The position numbers and the translations under genes are program-made. Of a stretch of 64,000 nucleotides of DNA, positions 7,179-15,515 are shown piece by piece. The notes beneath the pieces were generated by a model. It was not told where the DNA came from. It worked only from the letters and a program-made list of their open reading frames with translations, and made no database searches. Each line of letters begins with the position of its first letter. Within the stretch, counting starts at the first letter, position 1. The stretch is taken from the NCBI GenBank assembly GCA_963826165.1, contig CAWGWC010000016.1, positions 248,001 to 312,000 of the forward strand, given 5' to 3'. Origin of the DNA: JACVRW01 sp963826165 (lineage in GTDB: Bacteria > Actinomycetota > Thermoleophilia > Solirubrobacterales > Thermoleophilaceae).

Positions 7179-9796
7179 GGGCCCTCCAGGCGCCGCAGCG
7201 CCTCGCGGTACTCGTCGAGCTTGCGGCGTTCCTCGTCCACCACCTCGGGCGGCGCCTTGGCGACGAAGCCCTCGTTGGCCAGCTTGCGCTCGGCCCGCTC
7301 GATCTCCTTGGCGAGCCCCTCGCGCTTCTTGTCGATCCGTCGCAGCGCCTCGTCGGCGTCAAAGGCCTCTGAGGGCAGCACCTGTACCGCGCCGCCCGGA
7401 ATCGGGACGCTGGCCAGAACGTCGCCGTTCTGCGAGGCGTCGACCCATTCGAACCGCGCCAGGCGGGCCACCTGCTCGCCCGTGGCGCCGTAGCCCTCGG
7501 CCGCCAGGCGTCCCCGTACCGGCCGCCCAGGCTTGGCTCCCACCTCGTCGCGGTAGCGCCGCAGAGCGGTCACGGCCTCGATCAGCCGCGACATCTCGGC
7601 CTCGGCAGGCGCGTCGAAGCGCGCCGGGTCGGCCTCCGGCCAGCGGGTGGTGGCCAGTAGCCCGCGCTCGCCGGGCATTAGCCGCCAGATCTCCTCGGTG
7701 ACGAACGGCATCACCGGGTGGAGAAGCCGGAGCGTCCGCTCGAGCGCCCACAGAAGGACGGCCGAGACCTCGGCGTTGTCCTCCTCGTAGAGCCGCGGCT
7801 TGGCCAGCTCGAGGTACCAGTCGCACAGCTCGGACCAGAACGCCCCGTACAGCTCGAGCGCGGCGGCCGAGAAGCGGAAGCCGTCGAGCAGCTCGGTGGA
7901 GCTTCGGGTGAGGTGCTCGAGCCGGGAGACGATCCAGCGGTCCTCCACCCGTCGGCCGCCGCTCGGGTCGGGCTCCACGTCCGAGACGCGCAGCAGGATG
8001 AGGCGCGAGGCGTTCCACAGCTTGTTGGCGAGATCGCGTCCCTGCCTGACCCGCTCCTCGTTGAAGCGCACGTCCTGGGATGAGGACATGGCCAGCAGCC
8101 CGAAGCGCAGGGCGTCGGCGCCGTAGGCGGGGAACTCGCCACCCTGCTCGAACACCGGAGGACGCGGCCCGCCGGCGATGAGCTCCGACGGGTCGATGCC
8201 CGTGCCGAGCGACTTCGACATGCGTCGCCCGTCGGGGGCCTGGATGACCGAGTGGATGTTCACGTCGGTGAACGGGATCTCGCCGGTGAGCTCGATGCCG
8301 AACATCACCATCCGGGCCACCCAGAGGAAGATGATGTCGCGCGCCGTGGAGAGGACGTCGGTGGGATAGAACGCGCGCAGCTGCGGCGTGTCGCTCGGCC
8401 AGCCAAGGGTCGCGAACGGCCACAGACCCGACGAGAACCAGGTGTCGAGCACGTCGGGGTCGCGCTCCCAGCCCTCGCCCTCCGGGGCCGTCTCGCCCAC
8501 GTAGGTCTCGTCGCCGCGGTACCAGACGGGTAGCTGGTGGCCCCACCAGAGCTGTCGCGAGATGCACCAGGGACGGATTCGCTCCAGCCATGCGAGGTAG
8601 TCGTTCGCCTTGCTCTCGGGGTGGAACCGGATCAGGCCGTCCCTCACCACCTCCATGGCGGGCGGTGCCAGCCGGTTCATGTCGCAGAACCACTGGAGCG
8701 AGATCAGCGGCTCGATGCGACGTCCCGAGCGATGCGAGTGGGGCACGTCGTGCTCGTAGGGCTGGGTCCCCGAGACGAGGCTCTCGGCTCGCAGCGCGGC
8801 CACCACCGCGGCCTGCGCCTCGTCGATCTCCATGCCGCGGAAGCGCTCCGGCGCCGAATCGGTGATGAGCCCGTCCTCGCCGATCACCGTGACCTCGTCG
8901 AGGCCGTGGGCGCGCCCGATGTCGAAGTCCGCCGGGTCGTGGCCCGGCGTGATCTTGAGCGCGCCCGTGCCGAACTCCGGGTCCACGTGGTCGTCCGCGA
9001 TGATCGGCAGCCGCCGGCCCACGAGCGGCAGGATCGCGGTCTCGCCGATGAGGCGCGAATAGCGCTCGTCGCCCGGGTTCACTGCGATGGCCGTGTCGGC
9101 GAGCATCGTCTCCGGGCGCACGGTGGCGACGGTCACCGAGCCGGAGCCCGACTCGAGCGGGTAGTCCACCAGGTAGAGCGTGTCCTCCACAGTCCGCTGC
9201 TCGACCTCGAGGTCCGAGATGGCCGTGCGCAGGCCTGGGTCCCAGTTGACCATGTAGTTGTCGCGGTAGATCAGACCCTTCTCGTGTAGGCGGACGAACA
9301 CGTGGCCGACCGCCCGCACGTAGGCCTCGTCCATGGTGAAGCGCTCGTCGGAGTAGTCGAGTGATGCACCGAGCGCGCGGAACTGGCGCAGGATGGTGTC
9401 GCCGTACTCCTCGCGCCATTGCCAGACCCGGCGCACGAACTCCTCGCGGCCGACCGCTTCGCGGCCGGAGCCCTCCTCCTCCAGGCGCCTCTCCACCTGA
9501 CGCTGCGTGGCGATGCCGGCGTGGTCGGTGCCGAATATCCACTTGGCCCGTTTGCCGCGCATGCGGGCCAGCCGAATGCATGCGTCCTGGATCGACGCGT
9601 TGAGAGCGTGGCCCATGTGCAGGTTGCCGGTGACGTTCGGCGGCGGGACCGCGATCGAGTAGTTCTCCGCGGCGGTGCCCTCCGGCGGCGGGCTGAACAC
9701 ACCCGCCTCCTCCCAGCGCGCGAAGATGCGGTCCTCGACCTCGGCGGGCTCGTAGCGGGTGCGCTCCTCGAGCGTCTTGAGACGGTCGTCGGCCAT
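7175..9796 (-). CDS. valS: Valyl-tRNA synthetase
   Basis: Class I aminoacyl-tRNA synthetase charging tRNA-Val. The 873-residue length is normal. Seen: the HIGH-type signature NLHMGH at 58-63, the KMSKS-type loop as RRMSKS at about residue 525, the editing CP1 domain between them, a tRNA-binding helical domain, and a C-terminal coiled-coil arm (KKREGLAKEIERAERKLANEGFVAKAPPEVV) typical of ValS. First gene of the long minus-strand run; 44 bases separate it from the MBL hydrolase. A T-box or leader could not be recognised upstream. Confidence 0.97.
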   Translation of the reverse strand: MADDRLKTLEERTRYEPAEVEDRIFARWEEAGVFSPPPEGTAAENYSIAVPPPNVTGNLHMGHALNASIQDACIRLARMRGKRAKWIFGTDHAGIATQRQVERRLEEEGSGREAVGREEFVRRVWQWREEYGDTILRQFRALGASLDYSDERFTMDEAYVRAVGHVFVRLHEKGLIYRDNYMVNWDPGLRTAISDLEVEQRTVEDTLYLVDYPLESGSGSVTVATVRPETMLADTAIAVNPGDERYSRLIGETAILPLVGRRLPIIADDHVDPEFGTGALKITPGHDPADFDIGRAHGLDEVTVIGEDGLITDSAPERFRGMEIDEAQAAVVAALRAESLVSGTQPYEHDVPHSHRSGRRIEPLISLQWFCDMNRLAPPAMEVVRDGLIRFHPESKANDYLAWLERIRPWCISRQLWWGHQLPVWYRGDETYVGETAPEGEGWERDPDVLDTWFSSGLWPFATLGWPSDTPQLRAFYPTDVLSTARDIIFLWVARMVMFGIELTGEIPFTDVNIHSVIQAPDGRRMSKSLGTGIDPSELIAGGPRPPVFEQGGEFPAYGADALRFGLLAMSSSQDVRFNEERVRQGRDLANKLWNASRLILLRVSDVEPDPSGGRRVEDRWIVSRLEHLTRSSTELLDGFRFSAAALELYGAFWSELCDWYLELAKPRLYEEDNAEVSAVLLWALERTLRLLHPVMPFVTEEIWRLMPGERGLLATTRWPEADPARFDAPAEAEMSRLIEAVTALRRYRDEVGAKPGRPVRGRLAAEGYGATGEQVARLARFEWVDASQNGDVLASVPIPGGAVQVLPSEAFDADEALRRIDKKREGLAKEIERAERKLANEGFVAKAPPEVVDEERRKLDEYREALRRLEGP

Positions 9797-9840
9797 GTCA
9801 GGGCAAGTGTGCCAGCCTCGCGCCGGCCGGCCGCCCAGGC

Positions 9841-10509
9841 CTATTCGGGCAGGCTCTCCACGAACGACACGAAGCGTTGCGGGTCCCGCAGCGGAGGGCC
9901 GTGCCCGAACAGCACCAACTCCGGCCGCAACGGCGCGAGCTTGCGCGCGGAACGGCGGTTCTCCTCCGGGTCGGGGGTGAACACCCGCTTGGGCTCGTGC
10001 AGGCCGCGCAGCCCGGTGAAGATGTCGATCGAGTTCAGCACGTCCCCGAGGATCAGCGTGCGGTCCGATTCGCGCCAGAAGGCCACGTGTCCCGGCGAGT
10101 GGCCGGGCACGTCGATCACCCGAAAACCCGCCACCTCGTCACCTTCCTGCAGCACCCGGTCCACGTTGCGGCCCGGCCCTGCCCAGTAGCGCAGGGCCAG
10201 GCGATTGAGCGGGTTGGTGGGCTGACTCTCGCCGATCTCCCGGGGGCTCTCGGCAAACGGGACGTCCCCCTCGCCCACCCAGTACGGGATGCCCAGCTTG
10301 CCGCACACCTCGTCCGACGCCCCCTGGTGATCGGGATGGGCGTGGGTGAGCGCGTGGGCGTTGACCGTCCGGCCGTCGAGCTGCCCGAGGATCCGCTTGC
10401 CGGCGCGGCGCGTGGCAGCGTCGATCAGGACGTCCTCCACCAGGTAGACGTTGATCCCGTCCGGGGGGAAGCCCCGGAGCTGCCACACGCCGTCGGCGAG
10501 CTGCTTCAT
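9841..10509 (-). CDS. Metallo-beta-lactamase-fold hydrolase
   Basis: Predicted binuclear zinc hydrolase of 222 residues. Ligand motifs are complete: THAHPDH (HxHxDH) at about 55-61, a further His in VPGHSPGHVAFW, the bridging Asp in LILGDVLN, and a final His in LFGHGPPL. The arrangement is that of glyoxalase II/quorum-quenching-like small MBL proteins; the substrate cannot be read from sequence. It is the last gene before the accessory resolvase-like locus and is separated from it by 54 bases, so it may be cotranscribed with either side. Confidence 0.85.
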   Translation of the reverse strand: MKQLADGVWQLRGFPPDGINVYLVEDVLIDAATRRAGKRILGQLDGRTVNAHALTHAHPDHQGASDEVCGKLGIPYWVGEGDVPFAESPREIGESQPTNPLNRLALRYWAGPGRNVDRVLQEGDEVAGFRVIDVPGHSPGHVAFWRESDRTLILGDVLNSIDIFTGLRGLHEPKRVFTPDPEENRRSARKLAPLRPELVLFGHGPPLRDPQRFVSFVESLPE

Positions 10510-10563
10510 GGGCGACGACCCTAATGGGAGCCGGCGGCCCTCGTGTTGCGGCCGACCACGCCG

Positions 10564-11181
10564 TCATGCGGTCCCCTTCTTCGGTCGTCGGTAGCCGACG
10601 GCTGCTTGGACGCTTGAGGGGCGCCATTTCTGGCCTCCGCGCAGCGTCGGTACTCCCTCATCGTTGAGGGTGTCGGCGATGGCCTGCAACGTCATCCCCT
10701 CGTGGCGCATCTCGGCGATGCGCTGTTTGAGCGGTGGCACGTCTGAGACCGAGGGCCGGCTGATCGGGGTGCCTTTGGCGCGTGCGGCGGCCAGGCCTTT
10801 GCGGGTGGCCTTCCCGAGGCGGTCGCGTTCCCAGCCGCTGACCGAGACGATCACGTTGGCCGCTTTGCGTCCGGCGGGGTCGGCGGTGTCGATGTTTTCC
10901 TCCAGCGACACAAACCGGCCGCCGCTGCGACCGACCGCTCTGAGGATCTCCCCCAGCTCGGCCACGGCCAGGCTCAGCTGCGGCAGGGCATAGACGACCA
11001 CACAGGACGCCTCGCCGGCCTGCATGCGCCCCAACGCCCGCGCCAGGCCGGGCCGGCCGGCGGCGCGGCCGCTTTCGGGCTCGACGTCGCTGACGATCTC
11101 CAACAACTCCCAGCCCCGCTTGTCGCTGGCGGCGGCGATCGCCTGGATCTGGGCCTGCAGCCCCGTCTCGTGCATCTGCAC
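10564..11181 (-). CDS. Serine-recombinase-fold protein with HTH, catalytic residues missing; N-terminus lost to a frame break
   Basis: Predicted DNA-binding protein of at least 205 residues: a resolvase-type fold (about 1-125) and a C-terminal recombinase helix-turn-helix (MTLQAIADTLNDEGVPTLRGG, tail SSVQAAVGYRRP). Homology to resolvases begins upstream of any start codon: the same frame reads AIGYVSAPRG at 11211-11182, back to a TGA at 11239-11241, with only GTG (11181) or ATG (11175) available. In resolvases the catalytic Ser follows GYARV; here the position is Pro. The DRLxR pair of catalytic arginines is PQLSL. The helix-E region (SGWERDRLGKATRKGLAAARAKG) and the RPGL arginine are kept. 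I infer a DNA binder that does not cut. It may be the cytoplasmic end of the split gene at 11232-12047. Confidence 0.7.
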   Translation of the reverse strand: MQMHETGLQAQIQAIAAASDKRGWELLEIVSDVEPESGRAAGRPGLARALGRMQAGEASCVVVYALPQLSLAVAELGEILRAVGRSGGRFVSLEENIDTADPAGRKAANVIVSVSGWERDRLGKATRKGLAAARAKGTPISRPSVSDVPPLKQRIAEMRHEGMTLQAIADTLNDEGVPTLRGGQKWRPSSVQAAVGYRRPKKGTA

Positions 11182-11224
11182 CCCCCTGGGGGCGCTGACA
11201 TAGCCAATCGCGCGAACGGCCTCG

Positions 11225-11542
11225 CGCCGCCCACTCGTTCACCTTCGTTGGCATGGCCGTCTTGACCGCCGCCGGGGCGGTGTCGTGTTCGGGCATCCGC
11301 ACCAGCGGACGCACGGTGGCGTTGCGATCGGGCCTGCGGTCGGGCTTGCGGGCGGGCTTGCGGGCGGGGGCGACCCGGCCCCTAAGCGCACCGAACAGCG
11401 CCGACGCCAGCAGCAGCGGCAACGCCAGCGCCAGCATCACCCCGGGCTCGATCTCCTCCTCCTGCCCCGGAGCGGCAGCCGGAGACAGCGAAACCCCCAG
11501 CCCGGACTCGTCGTCGTCAAGCGCGGGTGCGCGTGTATCCAT
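11225..11542 (-). pseudogene. Transmembrane linker segment between the PG-binding and resolvase-like ORFs (out of frame with both)
   Basis: Open segment in a third frame. From the ATG at 11542 it reads an acidic stretch (DDDESGLG, EEEIEPG), a clear membrane span (MLALALPLLLASALFGAL), then a strongly basic stretch (RKPARKPDRRPDRN). The frame stays open beyond 11225 but there it overlaps the resolvase-like frame and stops looking like protein. The order acidic-span-basic follows the positive-inside rule for an outside-to-inside helix. It could be its own small membrane gene, but its lack of a good ribosome site and the way it bridges the two neighbours favour a middle part of one gene broken by two +1 shifts. 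Confidence 0.5.
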
Positions 11543-12047
11543 CGGCGCCCGCACCGGCACGCACCGGCTGCTGTGGCTGCCGGGCGTTTCCGGCAGGCCG
11601 GGTGTCGTCAACGGTGTTCTTGGTGGCGGCCAGCAGGCGCCGTGCGGTCTGTGTCCCGGCGATCCCGTCCACCGCTACGCCCGCCTTGTGCTGGAAGCGG
11701 GCCACGCCGGCCTGGGTCAGCGGCCCATACAGGCCGTCGACCGGGCCCGGGCGCGCCCCCAAGCGCGTCAGCAGCCGCTGCAGCGCCTTCACGCGCCGCG
11801 CCTCTCCCCGGACCGTGCGCGGGGCAACGCCCACGCGCTGATAGCCCGCACCCACCGTCAGCGCGCTAGTGGTGGCCGAACGCGCCAGACTCGCGGCGGT
11901 GCGCACCAACCCCGGCTTCCCGGACTGCGTGCCCGGGTTCTGGCCCGCGGCCGCGCCGGCGGTAACGGGCAACAGCAGCGCTATCAGCGCGGCGACCACG
12001 GCCGTCCCGGCGACTCGGCGACAGACCAAGCCATATGTCGTAAACAT
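11517..12047 (-). CDS. Secreted peptidoglycan-binding domain protein
   Basis: A 176-residue product with a basic N-terminus and signal peptide (hydrophobic core at about residues 13-32, cleavage likely after AGAAA), a spacer, then one PG_binding_1 domain (RVKALQRLLTRLGARPGPVDG, YGPLTQAGVARFQ, GIAGTQTARRLL) at about 85-140. Such domains bind cell-wall peptides. A strong ribosome site GAGGAGAAACC precedes the ATG. The last 30 residues are polar and end within the start of the membrane-linker segment in another frame, so the natural C-terminus may continue there. It follows the large repeat protein on the same strand. Confidence 0.8.
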   Translation of the reverse strand: MFTTYGLVCRRVAGTAVVAALIALLLPVTAGAAAGQNPGTQSGKPGLVRTAASLARSATTSALTVGAGYQRVGVAPRTVRGEARRVKALQRLLTRLGARPGPVDGLYGPLTQAGVARFQHKAGVAVDGIAGTQTARRLLAATKNTVDDTRPAGNARQPQQPVRAGAGADGYTRTRA

Positions 12048-12075
12048 GGTTTCTCCTCATCGAGCGATAAGCCCC

Positions 12076-12092
12076 GGGCGCAACCAGCGCCC
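12076..12092 (-). promoter_or_regulatory. Small hairpin in the 5-prime leader of the PG-binding gene
   Basis: Perfect 6-bp inverted repeat (gggcgc / gcgccc) with a 5-base loop, located 29 bases before the ATG at 12047. It is not followed by a T-run, so a leader structure is more likely than a terminator. I compared it by eye with c-di-AMP and c-di-GMP riboswitches and could not match either. Confidence 0.3.
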
Positions 12093-12106
12093 CAGGCAGG
12101 TCTGAC

Positions 12107-12125
12107 CTAGCCCCGCGGGGGCTAG
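12107..12125 (-). terminator. Hairpin overlapping the stop codon of the repeat surface protein
   Basis: Perfect 8-bp inverted repeat ctagcccc / ggggctag with a 3-base loop. The TAG stop of the upstream gene (12122-12124) lies in the stem. Probably a terminator between the repeat gene and the PG-binding gene, although there is no T-run, which is common in high-GC actinobacteria. Confidence 0.5.
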
Positions 12126-14939
12126 CCAGGCCGCTCGATGACGGCGACAAACGCCGCCTGGCGCCAAGGGGCCGGCGCGAGCTGCAAACGCCGGCACAGA
12201 CGCACGGCGGCCAAAGCCGCCAGAGAAGCAAGAAGAGCAAAGAACAAGCCAAAGCCGAAGCCAAACCCGCCACCACCGGCCTGGCCCGCACCCGAACCAG
12301 GCGCCGGGCTAGGCGGAACCGGCAGAGTCGACCCGGTCGACGAACCCGCACCGGGCAACGACACCGACCCCACCGCAACACCAGACGGCGCATAACCCAA
12401 CGAGCCCGCGCCCGCGGCCGGCAAACCCAGCGAACCGACAGCCGGGCCACCAGGGCGAGAGGCCACGGGGACGCTGCCAGCACCAGGCCGGACGGCAAGC
12501 TCGACGAGCGGGGCAGCGGGCGCCGGTGTGGCCGGGGTCACAGGGGCCGCCGGGGCCATACCGGGCGTGGGCGGCGGAGCGTGCGACGTCGTGTCCTGGC
12601 GGGGCGCCAAGGGGCCGGAGTGGGCCGGCTCCAGATCGCGCGGCGCGAGGAGGTCGCCGGCGGGCGAGACCATGGTGCCGACCTCTTCGACGACCGGGGC
12701 GACGAGACCGCCCGCCAGACCGAGCGGGGCGTTCAGCACGCCGGCGGCGGTGTCGACGACCGGAGCAGCAAGAGAGCCGGCGGCGCCGGTCAGGGGAGCA
12801 AGCGGGCCGTTCGGACCGGTCAGGGGCTCGAGCGCTCCGCCGACGGCGTCGACGGCCGGCGTGAGGAGGTCATCGACGGCACCGGCCACCGGGTCGAGCA
12901 CGGTGCCGGTTGTGTCGGTGATCGGATCGAGGACACCCGCCGCCGCGTCGGTCCCCGGCGTGACCAGGCCGGCCGCGGCGTCGCCGAGCGGCGAGAGCAC
13001 CTGGCCGGCGGCGTCGGTGACGGGCACGAGCAGGCCGGTCGCGGTATCGGTCACCGGCTCGAGCACGGTCCCCACGACGTCGGTCACCGGCTCGACGAGA
13101 CCCGCCGCCGTGTCCGTGACCGGCGACAGCGTCTGACCCAAGGCCTCGTTCACCGGCGCGAGCAGCTGGCCGCCGGTGTCGGCGAGCGGGGCGAGCAGCT
13201 GGCCGCCGGTGTCGGCGAGCGGGGCGAGCAGCTCATCGGCCGCGTCGGCCACCGGAGCCACTGTGTCGCCGGCGACGTCGGCGAGCGGAGTGACGACCTC
13301 GTCGGCGGCATCGATCACCGGAGCGACGACCTGATCGGCGGCGTCAGTCACCGGAGCGAGCAGCTGGCCGCCGGTGTCGGCGAGCGGGGCGAGCAGCTCA
13401 TCAGCCGCGTCGGCCACCGGAGCCACTGTGTCGCCGGCGACGTCGGCGAGCGGCGTGACGACCTGGTCGGCGGCGTCGATCACCGGAGCGACGACCTGAT
13501 CGGCGGCGTCAGTCACCGGCGCGAGCAGCTGGCCGCCGGTGTCGGCGAGCGGGGCGAGCAGCTCATCGGCCGCGTCGGCCACCGGAGCCAACGGTGTCGC
13601 CGGCGACGTCGGCGAGCGGAGTGACGACCTGGTCGGCGGCATCGATCACCGGAGCGACGACCTGATCGGCGGCGTCAGTCACCGGAGCGAGCAGCTGGCC
13701 GCCGGTGTCGGCGAGCGGGGCGAGCAGCTCATCAGCCGCGTCGGCCACCGGAGCCACTGTGTCGCCGGCGACGTCGGCGAGCGGAGTGACGACCTGGTCG
13801 GCGGCATCGATCACCGGAGCGACGACCTGATCGGCGGCGTCAGTCACCGGAGCGAGCAGCTGGCCGCCGGTGTCTGCGAGCGGGGCGAGCAGCTCATCGG
13901 CCGCGTCGGCCACCGGAGCCACGGTGTCGCCGGCGACGTCGGCGAGCGGAGTGACGACCTGGTCGGCGGCGTCGATCACCGGAGCGACGACCTGATCGGC
14001 GGCGTCGGTCACTGGCGTGACGACTGGATCGGCGAGATCGGCGAGCGGGGCGACCGTCTCGTCGGTCACATCGGCCACCGGCGTGAGGGCGTCATCGGCG
14101 GCGTCGGTCACCGGCGTGAGGGCGTCACCGGCGGACTCGACCGTGGGGGTCAGCGCGTTCGCTGCGGTGTCGATGGCCGGCGCCACCAGTTCGTCCGCGG
14201 CGTCGGTTGCCGGGCCGGTCACCGACTCGATGGTGGGCGGCGTCACCGGCAGGTCGACCGGCGCCGGGGCCGGCGGCGGTGAGGGCGGCCCGGACGAGGA
14301 TGGCGACGGGAGGCTGATCTCGGACGGATCGGGCGTCGGGGCCGCGACGGGAGCGGCGGGGGCGGGCGGGGAGGGGGCGGGGAGCTCGACCGGAACGGGT
14401 GATGCGTTGCCGGGCTCCGCCGCGATGGTCTGCTCGACCGGCTCAGGCACCACGGCGGCGGCGGGTTCAGGGAGGGCGACGGGTTGGGGCGCGGACGGGG
14501 CGGCAGGCTCCGGGGCGGCCGGAGCCACAGCGGGCTCGGGTGTCGCGACCGGCTCAGGCGCTTCGGGAGCCGCGGCGGGCTCGGGCGCCGGGACCGGCTC
14601 AGGCGCTTCCGGAATCACGGCGGGATCGGGCGCCGCGACCGGCTCGGGCGCTTCGGGCGCCGCGACGGGATCGGGCGCCGCGACCGGCTCGGGCGCTTCG
14701 GGAGTCGCGACCGGCTCAGGCGCCGCGGGCAACGCCTCGGCGACCTGCGTGGCTTCCTCGGGAACCGCCTCCACGACGTCCGGCACCGATGGAGTGGCCG
14801 GAGCGGCCGGCAGCTGGGCCGACGCTCCAGGCGCCCACGCCAGCATCGCCGCGCCGGCAACGGCTGCGACGGTGATGCTGCGGCGCCACCTGGTCAGGCG
14901 GGCCACGGCGTTCTCGGCTGTGGGTACTTCGTCGTTCAC
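12122..14939 (-). CDS. Large wall-spanning repeat surface protein, broken by one extra base
   Basis: Two overlapping ORFs (14939-13563, 458 residues; 13642-12122, 506 residues) are one gene split by an extra A at 13590/13591. Joined, it encodes about 938 residues: basic N-terminus and signal peptide (core 21-38, cleavage after ASA at 41), a Pro/Ala/Glu-rich rod at about 71-235 (units like PEAPEPVAAP), a region of 11-residue units each opening with proline (PVTDAADQVVA type) from about 240 to 670, a Gly/Pro/Ser-rich spacer, a C-terminal membrane span (GLFFALLASLAALAAV) and a short basic cytoplasmic tail. I infer a protein anchored in the membrane whose rod crosses the wall. No LPXTG motif, enzyme or adhesin fold is visible. 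No family is recognised. Proline-punctuated 11-mers recall apolipoprotein-type amphipathic helices, which could bind lipid or other surfaces. Confidence 0.75.
13190..14015 (-). repeat. Five tandem 165-bp repeats (55 residues = 5 x 11) inside the surface protein gene
   Basis: Copies at 14015-13851, 13850-13686, 13685-13520, 13519-13355 and 13354-13190. Each encodes five 11-residue units: PVTDAADQVVA, PVIDAADQVVT, PLADVAGDTVA, PVADAADELLA, PLADTGGQLLA. Copies are nearly identical in DNA (a few silent changes, one Q to E), which points to recent duplication or gene conversion. Copy 3 is 166 bp because of one extra A. A single additional 33-bp unit follows at 13157-13189. Confidence 0.95.
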
Positions 14940-15220
14940 GGGTTCCGGTCCGTCGATCTCGACTACGAATGTGGCCTACCCGGCCAAAACCAACCGTCGT
15001 CATCCCGAACGCAACAACCTGCTCCGTTTGCCCGCAAATTGCGACTTTTGGTGGCCCGAAAACCTGTGCACGTATACGCAATTCCCCTCGTTCGGCATGC
15101 TTCCGAGAGCCCAATTACCCTTGCCGATGACTCCCTCAGCCACCCCCGATCCGAGGCAACGACGAGCTGCTGCGAAGAGCAAAACGGCGCCTCGATCGCC
15201 TCGACCTGTACCCCAAGCCG
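14940..15220. other. 281-bp divergent intergenic region with lower GC
   Basis: Lies between the start of the repeat surface protein (minus) and the small zincin-like protein (plus). It contains AT-richer stretches unlike the neighbours (around 14985-15110) and should hold the surface-protein promoter. No tRNA, riboswitch or convincing ORF was recognised; a reading frame of the plus gene is open back to a TGA near 15136 but has no ATG or GTG before 15221. Confidence 0.5.
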
Positions 15221-15508
15221 GTGGCCCTCGACGGGGTGAAGATCCGGGTCGCTCCGTGGCTGTTTCGGGTGCCTGGGTTTCGCCGCTTCAGGGGCTACGC
15301 CACGCGCCGGAACATCTGGCTGAAGCGACCGGATGTGGACGAGCGGCTCATCACCCACGAGCTCTGCCACGTGTGGCAGCTGCAGCACGAGGCCCTGCGG
15401 GTCTGGTTGTCCTACGCGCGCCCCTCGACGTTCAGTGACGACCGCACGGCGTACCGCGCGAACCGCTACGAGATCGAGGCCCGAATGGCCGCCCAGACGG
15501 TGGAGTGA
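15221..15508 (+). CDS. Small zincin-like protein with an HExxH motif
   Basis: A 95-residue protein with the motif THELCHVWQLQH (HExxH, residues about 45-56) preceded by RPDVDERLI and followed by a region ending ARMAAQTVE. The motif resembles that of DUF4157/SprT-like metalloprotease domains, and the downstream RYEIEAR glutamate could act as third ligand as in gluzincins; this is inference. Start: GTG at 15221. The same frame extends upstream (…LDLYPKP) without a usual start, so the real N-terminus may be longer with a rare start. Stands alone on the plus strand, ending 7 bases before clpX. Confidence 0.6.
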   Translation: MALDGVKIRVAPWLFRVPGFRRFRGYATRRNIWLKRPDVDERLITHELCHVWQLQHEALRVWLSYARPSTFSDDRTAYRANRYEIEARMAAQTVE

Positions 15509-15515
15509 GCGAGGG

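Noticed and set aside
7359..9581. 740-codon open frame overlapping valS on the same strand
   Set aside because: Shadow frame of valS; composition is Arg/Gly/His-rich and matches nothing.
10564..12047. Mobile element carrying a resolvase
   Set aside because: No transposase, no terminal inverted repeats or target duplications seen, and the resolvase fold lacks catalytic residues.
12048..12121. c-di-AMP or c-di-GMP riboswitch before the PG-binding gene
   Set aside because: Such switches often precede wall genes in actinobacteria, but only one short hairpin is present and the conserved loops of ydaO or GEMM motifs are not found.
13190..14015. CRISPR array
   Set aside because: Repeats are 165 bp, contiguous, in frame and code for protein; there are no spacers or cas genes.
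12581..14282. Long plus-strand repeat ORFs opposite the surface protein (repeating GERSDDLVGGIDHRS-type units)
   Set aside because: Periodicity comes from the 165-bp repeat read antisense. The minus-strand reading has a signal peptide, a membrane span and a ribosome site; the plus-strand ones have none.
14940..15220. Riboswitch or small RNA in the surface-protein upstream region
   Set aside because: The segment GCACAGG/GGCAAAC looked a little like GEMM but the order and pairing do not fit.
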